From: Glandiceps talaboti
Taxonomy: Eukaryota; Hemichordata; Enteropneusta; Spengelidae
Assembly: GCF_964340395.1 (NCBI RefSeq)
Contig: NC_135559.1
Coordinates: forward strand, 16,347,050 to 16,411,049
DNA length: 64,000 nucleotides
Reading direction: 5' to 3'
Shown here: positions 56,040 to 64,000 of the stretch, in pieces
How the letters are laid out: the number at the start of each line of letters is the position of its first letter
Numbering within the stretch: position 1 is the stretch's first letter
Translations under genes and position numbers: made by a program
Notes under the pieces: generated by a model
Seen by the model: the letters and a program-made list of their open reading frames with translations, nothing else
The model's database searches: none
What the model was told of the DNA's origin: nothing

Positions 56040-58010
56040 GTAAGTACACCCTATTTTATTGCACCCCATCTACCTCCAAATAGACTCAGCTATAAGTAGA
56101 TCATATTTCATTGCCCCCCCCCCCACTCCACCAACCAAATAGACTCAGCTGTAAGTACATCCTATTTCATTGCCACCTCCCCCCCCCCACCTACCTCCAA
56201 ATTGACTCAGCTGTAAGTACACACTATTTCATTGCCCCCCCCCCACCTACCTCCAAATAGACTCAGCTGTAAGTACATCCTATTTCATTGCCATCCCCCC
56301 CACCTACCTCCAAATTGACTCAACTGTAAGTACACCCTATTTCGTTGCCCCCCCCTCACCTACCTCCAAATAGACTCAGCTGTAAGTACATCCTATTTCA
56401 TTGCCACCCCCCCCCCCCTCCAACCTACCTCCAAATTGACTCCACTGTAATTTGGAGGTAGGTTGGATTAAGTACACCCTATTTCGTTGCCCCCTCACCT
56501 ACCTCCAAATAGACTCTGCTGTAAGTACATCCTATTTCATTGCCACCCCCCCCCCCCACCTACCTCCAAATTGACTCAGCTGTAAGTACACCCTATTTTG
56601 TTGCCCCCCTCACCTACCTCCAAATAGACTCAGCTGTAATCTACTTATAGCTGAGTCTATTTGGAGGTACACCCTATTTCATTGCCCCTCCCCCCACCTA
56701 CCTCCAAATATAATAAGCTGTAGTACATCCTATTTCATTGCCACCCCCCCACCTACCTCCAAATAGACTCAGCTGTAAGTACACCCTATTTCATTGCAAT
56801 CCCCCCCACCTACCTCCAAATTGACTCAGCTGTAAGTACACCCTATTTCGTTGCCCCCCTCACCTACCTCCAAATAGACTCAGCTGTAAGTGCACACTAT
56901 TCCATTGCAATCCCCACCCACCAACCTCCAAATAGACTCAGCTGTAAGAAGATATTTCATTACCACCCCCCCCCCCACCTACCTCCAAATAGACTCAGCT
57001 GTAAGTACATCCTATTTCATTGCCACCCCCCCCCCCACCTACCTCCAAATTGACTCAGCTGTAAGTACACCCTATTTCGTTGCCCCCTCACCTACCTCCA
57101 AATAGACTCTGCTGTAAGTACATCCTATTTCATTGCCACCCCCCCCCACCTACCTCCAAATTGACTCAGCTGTAAGTACACCCTATTTTGTTGCCCCCCT
57201 CACCTACCTCCAAATAGACTCAGCTGTAATCTACTTATAGCTGAGTCTATTTGGAGGTACACCCTATTTCATTGCCCCTCCCCCCACCTACCTCCAAATA
57301 TAATAAGCTGTAGTACATCCTATTTCATTGCCACCCCCCCCCCCCCACCTACCTCGAAATAGACTCAGCTGTAAGTACACCCTTTTTCATTGCAATCCCC
57401 CCCACCTACCTCCAAATTGACTCAGCTGTAAGTACACCCTATTTCGTTGCCCCCCTCACCTACCTCCAAATAGACTCAGCTGTAAGTGCACACTATTCCA
57501 TTGCAATCCCCACCCACCAACCTCCAAATAGACTCAGCTGTAAGAAGATCATATTTCATTACCACCCCCCCACCTACCTCCAAATAGACTCAGCTGTAAG
57601 TACATCCAATTTCATTGCCACCACCCCCCCCCCCCACCTACCTCCAAATTGACTCAGCTGTAAGTACACCCTATTTCGTTGCCCCCTCACCTACCTCCAA
57701 ATAGACTCTGCTGTAAGTACATCCTATTTCATTGCCACCCCCCCCCACCTACCTCCAAATTGACTCAGCTGTAAGTACACCCTATTTTGTTGCCCCCCTC
57801 ACCTACCTCCAAATAGACTCAGCTGTAAGTACATCCTATTTCATTGCCACCCCCCCCCCCCACCTACCTCCAAATAGACTCAGCTGTAAGTACACCCTAT
57901 TTCATTTCCCCCCCCCCCCCCCACCTACCTCCAATTAGACTCAGCTGTAAATACCCCTTATTTCATTCCCCCTTCCCAACCAAATAGACTCAGCTGTAAT
58001 TACATCCCAT
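56020..58010 (+). repeat. Minisatellite built from an exon end and its splice donor
   Basis: About 33 units of 52-65 bp: CCTCCAAATAGACTCAGCTG + TAAGTACACCCTATTTCATT + GCC and a C-run. The exon end CAACCAAATAGACTCAGCT|GTAAGTACACCC is the first unit, so each copy repeats the last exon codons and the 5' splice site. A 590-bp higher-order block repeats (CTACTTATAG at 56641 and 57231). C-run length varies from 5 to 16. Confidence 0.95.
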
Positions 58011-59520
58011 GTCAATCTTGTAATGTAAGGTCTCCTAACACATACAGAACTGCTAAAATATGTTAATATGTAACAATACAAAAGAATCTCCCAAACTAAC
58101 ATTTGTAAATTTACTCATACAGTTTTTCAAAGTTGATATTTTCAATGTTCCAAACACTTAACTCAGGGTTGCAATGTACTTTAACACAAACAAAAGTTAG
58201 ATTGTATTTTAAGTATGTAATTTTACTACTTTTTAGCTGATGTTATCAAGTTTGAGTTCACTGTTTGCTTTCTTACAAAGTAAATACAATGCAGAAATGG
58301 AACCACAGAAGGATTTATCATCATAAAATATAGAAACACCTGTACAATTTTAGTATGTTAGGGAGTCTAATTCTAACCCTGATTTTTACGTATTTGTAAC
58401 TCTAATGTCCCAGCTTTATCAGTTATAATGGCTATCTGACTAATCCATACCATAATAATAGAAATAAATTGTTCAAAGTATCTGTAAGGTTGTACTGCAT
58501 TGCTTATAAACAGCGCCCTCTTGTGACAGCATTTATACAAGAGGGGCAGAAGGAATGGTATGGCAGCAATTTTTTTCCCATCACTGTGACAGCAATTTTT
58601 TTTCTTCTATTGTCAGTCCTGCATCAAATTATTTTTTCCATATGCAGAAGCAATACAATTTTTTTTTCTCCACAAATTTTTTTTTTACTTCTGTCAGTTG
58701 GAAACAATTTTTTTTTCTCAAGCCATTATGGGATCAACTTTTTTTTCTCCTTCACCTGCCGACAATTTTTTCCCCAAAATCCTCCTCCTCCCCCCCCCCA
58801 AGAAATCAAATGGTTCTCCCCTTATTAATATTTTTTCACAGTCATAAATATTTATGTTTAGGATCTCGGTTTCGTTGTCACTGATGTAACAATTTATGAT
58901 GACAGCACCAAACATTTTTACATATGAGACAAAAATATCGACAGATGTGTCTGAAAAACATCATTTGATAATAAATATGCATTGTTGTATTGACAAATAA
59001 TGTGTACCTTGTTGATGAATTTATAGAATTTGTCAATAAAAACACAATTTGGGAAAACAGACTTTCTCAAGTCTCTGTGGTTTTTTTTTGATAATTATTT
59101 TTAACACAGTAGTGTTGTTTTGTGTGAAATAGGTACCTGAGTGAGTGATTGTGAACAATCAGGGTGAACACAAAACCCATACACCACTTGAGAGACTAGT
59201 AACGTGGGGGGGGGGGACATTTGACCACATTTTCTGTCACCAAATTTGAAATGAATAACAAATTCAAAACATTTGAAGATGATGAGACAAAAAATTCCTC
59301 TGAAGGGACTGGTGCCGTTCTACAAAAGATATCTCAAATCACTAGATTGGTATGTTCATACACTGTATATATATAGTATTTGGACAAAGTGCATTAAATT
59401 GTTGAATTTTCCTGTATATTCATTTTGTTGTATTACTATTACAAGCATATAACTTGTTAGTGATTTATAGTACACCCAGTACAATAAACTGACAGACATG
59501 CATGTTATTTGGTTTTGCAG
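58011..59520 (+). other. TM9SF intron; expected exon absent
   Basis: The family segment between HYNQIDS and FACLGFLSP is not found in any frame. Contains a C-rich G-run-family repeat (58540-58830), a CAGCGCCCTCTTG phrase at 58512 and an 8-G run at about 59209. Confidence 0.6.
58540..58830 (-). repeat. G-run/A-run dispersed repeat, copy 3
   Basis: On the minus strand: AAGGGGAGAACCATTTGATT, G-run, GATTTTGGGGAAAAAATTG, TCGGCAGGTGAAGGAG, then repeated A-run blocks. Same order as at 17500 and 19235. Confidence 0.7.
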
Positions 59521-59637
59521 TGTGTTTGCTTGTCTTGGATTCCTGTCACCAGCTAACCGTGGTGCACTGATGACCTGTGTACAAGTGTGTGTCTATATAA
59601 ACCCTAGCTGGATATATTGCTGCAAGAATGTATAAAA
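59521..59637 (+). pseudogene. TM9SF exon with internal frameshift
   Basis: Frame one gives VFACLGFLSPANRGALMTC; the family continuation LAGYIAARMYK is one base out of frame after GTCTATATAA. Compared with family length, about five bases are lost. Donor AAAA|GTAGGT fits the next exon (K-I-F-G-G). Confidence 0.8.
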
Positions 59638-59659
59638 GTAGGTGTTTTCAAGTTCTCGA

Positions 59660-59827
59660 TGATTTTTTGTGTGTATGTATGTATGTGTGTGTGTGTATAG
59701 TGTGTGTGTGTGTGTGTGTGCATGCGTGTGTGCGTGCGTGCATGCATGCATGCTTGTGGAAGTACATGTATGTGTGTATGTTCATTGTATGTGTTATATA
59801 CAATGGTATGTAAATGTACTTACGTAC

Positions 59828-59859
<32 letters not shown>

Positions 59860-59945
59860 ATGTATGTATGTATGTATGTGTGTATGTATAGTCGTATACG
59901 TACATACATGTGTATGGATGTGAATATGTATGTACATGTATAATA
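59660..59945. repeat. (TGTG)n/(TATG)n microsatellite in TM9SF intron
   Basis: Mixed TGTG, TGCG, CATG and TATG repeats. Cys/Val-rich frames come from it. Confidence 0.9.
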
Positions 59946-60083
59946 TGCATTACTCTGTATATGTATGTAAGACTTTGTAGCCTACCACTAAAGTATCATA
60001 CAAATTTAAGTAGAAGATGAATTTAGAAGAAGAAATTATTGATGCTTTGAATATTGACTTCGTGAATTGTTCTTATTATGCAG

Positions 60084-60301
60084 TATTTGGTGGTGAACGT
60101 TGGAAGTCCAATGTATTGATGACCTGTTTCTTCATCCCTGGCATTGTGTTTGTGGATTTCTTTATTCTCAACTTGGTGCTATGGGGAGAAGGAAGCTCTG
60201 CAGCTATTCCATTTACAACATTACTGGCTCTACTTGGACTCTGCTTTGGTGTCTCCACCCCACTCATCTTCCTCGGAGTTTACCTTGGCTTTAAAAAGAG
60301 G
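60084..60301 (+). pseudogene. TM9SF exon, FGGERWK and two spans
   Basis: Encodes FGGERWKSNVLMTCFFIPGI, VFVDFFILNLVLWGEGSSAA, IPFTTLLALLGL, PLIFLGVYLGFKKR. Open throughout. The WGEGSSAAIPF motif is a TM9SF2/4 signature. Confidence 0.9.
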
Positions 60302-60992
60302 GTAACAAGTAGTCATATAGAAATCTAGTAAGACAGGGTTGAGTTGCAGTTTATTTCCCTCATAAGAAAAGAATACTTGACAAGCAAATTGAATAAGTAA
60401 ACAGCCATGAGTGCCAAATGTAAATATTACACAAAAGTGAAAGTGCAACATGCGATATGTAAACTACAGGTACAAGAAATATTTCTAATGAGTGAACTAG
60501 GAACCATTGTCTAGCTGAGGTTAGCCACTCACCGTAGAGTGTAGTGTCGTCACTGTTTTGAAATGAGGCAGGGACTGTGGTGAGAATTTCAACATGTTTG
60601 ACATGAGATGGGACTATCATGAACATTTCTTGTGGAAGCAAATAGTATTGAGTCTGTCTATATTACTGTGAACCTGAAAAGTTTTGCTGAATACGTATTT
60701 TCACTTATCTTATAGGGAAACAAAAACACTAGCATAATAAGTAGTGACTAAAATGTTTTCTTTTACATGAACACAATATACCAGTCTGGAAATTAGTAAA
60801 AATAATTCTTTGAGCACTAACTGAATACTGCAAAATTTCTCAAAGTATCCATGGTGAAAATATCTAGTTTGCAGTATATATTATATTACAAACCTTGTGT
60901 AGACAATCTAAGACTCTGTTCAGTGTGTTGAATATCCAGCTAAAGGAATGTGCCATAGTTGACCTGTAATGACCTGTTTGATTTGTCCACAG
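60302..60992 (+). other. TM9SF intron, nothing recognised
   Basis: AT-rich unique-looking sequence; minus-strand open frames have no family match. Confidence 0.5.
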
Positions 60993-61144
60993 GCTATTGA
61001 ATTCCCAGTTAGGACCAATCAGATTCCCTGACAGATCCCAGAACAGTCTTTCTACACCAGACCTTTGCCAGGAATAGTGATGGGTGATGTTTTACCCTTT
61101 GGATGTATCTTTATCCAATTGTTTATCATTCTAAACAGTATCTG
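60993..61144 (+). pseudogene. TM9SF exon with in-frame TGA
   Basis: AIEFPVRTNQIP, stop (61029-61031), QIPEQSFYTRPLPGIVMGDV, LPFGCIFIQLFIILNSIW. The stop stands at the Arg of the family RQIPEQ; CGA to TGA is a single CpG-type transition. Confidence 0.9.
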
Positions 61145-62151
61145 GTAAGTTGTTAATCTCAGCATTTTCTTTTCTTTTTTGCCCAAATAATGGTGGATAA
61201 CTTTTGACTTGCTGAGGATTGAGAAAAGGTTGTAGTAAAAACCACCATAAATGAATGATTTTCAAATAGATGTCAAACTCTAGATATGATGAATCTGGAG
61301 TATGAATCTGTAAGATTTGTACTGTGGTTTCAATTATAACTACAAAGTTTCTTACACAACCAGTGGTTTGAGAATAATGTGTTCCTCAAAAGTGTTGAAT
61401 GACAAGAACAACGATTCATTTTATGAACCAGTAAAGAGAATGATGTACTTCTCAAAGGTGAACCCCTCTTGAAATACTTGGGGAATTCTGTGGAGTTATT
61501 ACCTAGTACTTACCTTACCACTATAATGGACCCAAAAATGTACACAGCAAGATCATGGAAGTCATCGGAAAGGCTACCCTACTGTGCGCATAATTAAACC
61601 AACGTTCATTTGATAGCTTATGTCTGTATGTCTCAACAGTAGTTTTAGTATGTCTCTATCTTAGGGACACTTGCAGAATGTCACACAAGCTCAATAAGCG
61701 AACATCATTCGGGGGGGGGGGGGGGCATCAGTGCAATTGCTGAAGTTCATTTTCACACTTGTAACCAAATTTCAACAGAAAACTTTAACTTCTTCATTGA
61801 CAATGATAATAGCTTTTTTATTTACTACTGAGATGTTTATTAATAAGTTGATTAAAATTTACTTGTAATGTGTGATATGGTGATGGGTTTCTGGTAGTAT
61901 TTCGATGTGTTTACCATTATGTTTTTATATTACATCAATCGTCGTGGTGTGAACATACAGTTTACCTCATGATATAGAAACGTTTGATGTTGCACTTGTG
62001 AACGTTTGTTTAGGAGAGGGGTTTTGACCTAAACTAATGATGTTCATTTGTTGAGATTATGCGACATTGTGTGATCGTCCCTTAGGAAACCAAAACCTTG
62101 ATTTCTTTACTACTCTGACAATAATGTTCTTGTTTCTTTTTTGTTGTGTAG
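61145..62151 (+). other. TM9SF intron with dispersed repeat and G-run
   Basis: The repeat at about 61545-61665 pairs with 55.1 kb; a G-run of about 17 lies at 61710-61726. No exon. Confidence 0.5.
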
Positions 62152-62263
62152 GTCTCATCAGATGTATTATATGTTTGGGTTCCTGTTCTTAGTTTGTGTG
62201 ATTCTGATTATCACTTGTTCAGAGGCTACAGTCTTGTTATGTTATTTCCACCTTTGTGCTGAG
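62152..62263 (+). pseudogene. TM9SF exon, HQMYYMFGF span
   Basis: Encodes SHQMYYMFGFLFLVCVILII, TCSEATVLLCYFHLCAE; open and highly conserved. Confidence 0.9.
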
Positions 62264-62633
62264 GTAAGTTAAACAAGTATTTCATTAATATATAAGTGAT
62301 TTATTTACCCAATCGTATAAATATAATGAGCAAACATAAGATGGCTATACCGATACCAATGTTAAGAATTCTACCATTGGAACCCTTAGAAAACAGGCGA
62401 AAGTGTTCCTGACTCACCACGGCATATATAGCACTCAATGTTAAAATTGATTTCCCAACAGAAAACTAGTGAAAGTGTTCCCGACTCACCATGGCCTAGC
62501 ACTCGATGATAAAATTGATTTCCCAACAGAACATGTACAACCTGATCAACCAGACAATCTCATTTATATACTCTGTTTAATACTTGAATAAATGTTCAAT
62601 AGCGATATAAGGATGACATAACCATCTGTGTGT

Positions 62634-62668
<35 letters not shown>

Positions 62669-62810
62669 CGTGTGTGTGCATCTGTACGTGTCTGTCTGTG
62701 TGTGCACGTACATGTATATGTGTACGTGTGTGCATGTGTGTGGACACACGTGTAGACAAATTCATGTGTTTGGTTATGGTACTTATGTAAATATTTTGTT
62801 TAATTTACAG
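62264..62810 (+). repeat. TM9SF intron: ~75-bp duplication and (GT)n
   Basis: GAAAGTGTTCC(T/C)GACTCACCA, TTAAAATTGATTTCCCAACAG occur twice (62398-62465, 62470-62530). (GT)n/(GC) microsatellite at about 62625-62755. Confidence 0.75.
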
Positions 62811-62982
62811 GATTATCACTGGTGGTGGAGGTCCTTCCTGACCAGTGGCTTCACAGCCGTGTATCTATTTATTTACTGCATTCATTACTTTGTATCCAAA
62901 TTGACCATTGAGGGCATGGCCAGTACAGTCTTATACTTCGGTTACACTGGTATCATGGTCTTACTGTTTTTCTTGTTCTGTG
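62811..62982 (+). pseudogene. TM9SF exon, DYHWWWRSFLTSG
   Basis: Encodes DYHWWWRSFLTSGFTAVYLF, IYCIHYFVSKL, ASTVLYFGYTGIMVLLFFLF; two membrane spans, open. Confidence 0.9.
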
Positions 62983-63117
62983 GTAAGTAGTCACATTGAT
63001 TTTATCTTTCATTTCATTTATTAAGACTTTGTAAATAACAATGTCTACATCCACTATATTTGCAAAAATACTAGTTCAGGACAAAGTTCTAATAAATTTC
63101 TATTTTTTCTGTTACAG

Positions 63118-63185
63118 GTTCTATAGGGTTCTTCTCCTGTTTGTGGTTTGTTATCAAGATTTATGGTGTAGTGAAAGTTGACTAA
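63118..63185 (+). pseudogene. TM9SF last exon
   Basis: GSIGFFSCLWFVIKIYGVVK, VD, stop TAA at 63183-63185. The last span and the short KVD tail match TM9SF2 (TM9SF4 usually ends with KID). Confidence 0.88.
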
Positions 63186-64000
63186 GGGAAACATTTCACG
63201 AAGCAACTTTAACAATAATACGGTATATTGTTATGGACATTTAAGTACAGGCAGAACTCTTATTGAACTAAGGTTGAATGCACCTCAAAATGTGAAAATT
63301 TGCTCTTTAAGTTGTATTCAGCAAAACCCACCCAGTTTTTGAAATCAGTGAAGAAATATTACAGGGACAGCCATGCATATATTTAGAAAAGATGTTGACA
63401 GATATTGTTGAAACTTAAAGATAATATCAGCAGTAAACACCAGGGTGCACACACAAAGTTGTCGCCTTGTCTGGAAATACTAGTCCCATGTATTTTTGAA
63501 TGATATAGCTTCTATGTACAATAATAAGTATTTCTACTTGTCATAGAGTTAAAAGAAATATTGAGTTATCAGTTTGACCTCTAGTAAAAGGGCGATGACC
63601 ATTGTCAGTGACTATCATTTTGACCTTTAATAAAGGAATTCAGTATAATCTTGGAGCTCCAAGGTATAATCCTTTCACCTGGAACATTGAACTTGTGAAA
63701 ACAAAGTAACTCTGAGTTCAAAAGAAAGTCTTGATATTAATTTTCACACCTATTCAACAAGAGATAATCCTTTACACCTGGATAAACAATCCTTGTATCC
63801 AGGGTAGCTTTCTTATGTTTAGTAACTCTTCCAAAAATAATGACCAATCATAATTCAGTTTTAAAGCATGTGATCCTTTGTAGCCAATGGGATGGAAGTA
63901 GTGTTGTTATGGGATGGGGAATGCTATAAGAATGGGTTTTTTAGTTTGTGACTTCAGTTTGAGGTGAGAGCTGTCTTGGCTCTAAATAAAGTTCACAACT
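63186..64000 (+). other. Former 3' UTR, AATAAA signals
   Basis: AATAAA at 63629-63634 and 63985-63990 on the plus strand could end the ancestral TM9SF transcript. No other gene was seen to the window end. Confidence 0.45.

Larger units (their letters stand above)
54454..63185 (+). pseudogene. TM9SF2/4-type nonaspanin, 5'-lacking and disabled
   Basis: Exons 54454-54562, 54736-54816, 55931-56039, 59521-59637, 60084-60301, 60993-61144, 62152-62263, 62811-62982 and 63118-63185 cover the end of the ectodomain and most membrane spans. TM9SF proteins sort membrane proteins in Golgi/endosomes. The end matches the family (VVKVD, stop). Defects: no signal-peptide or N-terminal exons; out-of-phase junction between the first two exons; missing segment after the 56039 donor (family GWKLVHGD...FRPPRKG); a length change that shifts frame in 59521-59637; TGA at 61029 where the family has Arg (IP*QIPEQ). 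Splice sites and most residues are well kept, so it is a recent pseudogene or a badly mis-assembled gene. Confidence 0.83.

Noticed and set aside
55664-56083. 139-codon frame over the TM9SF exon at 55931
   Set aside because: Different frame from the conserved SIMNSLVIVLF reading; no similarity of its own.

Overview
This window looks like nuclear DNA from an AT-rich, intron-rich marine invertebrate (a bilaterian; hemichordate, cephalochordate or spiralian cannot be separated from this sequence alone). Support: genes split into short exons with GT-AG introns, animal-type families (Roc-COR GTPase with a death-effector domain, a SUMO protease, cullin-3, TM9SF), CR1-like and L1/Tx1-like LINEs, foldback/MITE elements, and very many minisatellites. 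About half of the window is repeat.

Layout: (1) 1-1.56 kb, simple repeats and a small duplication. (2) 1.56-7.82 kb, a regular array of about thirteen 452-bp units plus decayed edge copies; each unit has a TATA-like motif, an ATG mini-reading frame and a strong 5' splice site. (3) 9.3-30.7 kb (+), a Roc-COR-DED gene. Eight exons join in phase into 814 codons plus a stop. Its introns hold a CR1-like LINE (12.97-16.57 kb, minus), an L1/Tx1-like LINE remnant (21.4-23.17 kb, minus), a tRNA-Thr-like sequence and G-run/C-run repeats. (4) 30.7-35.1 kb, intergenic DNA with a large direct duplication. (5) 35.7-46.9 kb (-), a SENP-type SUMO protease gene. Seven exons join in phase into 750 residues with an intact His-Asp-Gln-Cys site; its introns and 3' side carry 43-bp, 45-bp and 97-bp arrays and 4-bp microsatellites. 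(6) About 49.3-49.5 kb, a promoter-like island (CRE, GC box, ETS motif). (7) 49.8-52.2 kb, a 54-bp array with a foldback element beside it and a MITE and a LINE tail inside it. (8) 52.87-53.94 kb (+), two cullin-3 exons with no rest of the gene, followed directly by (9) 54.45-63.19 kb (+), the C-terminal exons of a TM9SF2/4-type gene carrying a nonsense codon, a frameshift, an out-of-phase junction and missing exon(s). I read this as a composite pseudogene region.

The intact genes fit signalling and ubiquitin-like regulation: a Roco GTPase ending in a death-fold adaptor domain, and a deSUMOylase with a SUMO-interaction-like motif. They are not an operon or a demonstrated joint system.

The most unusual pattern is that tandem arrays repeatedly involve 5' splice sites. 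The 452-bp array multiplies a whole TATA/ATG/donor module in front of the Roco gene. The 56.0-58.0 kb array multiplies the end of a TM9SF exon with its donor about 33 times. The 97-bp array begins about six bases inside a SENP intron donor. The proposed first exons and microexon of the Roco gene rest on sequence pattern and reading phase only; transcript data would decide.
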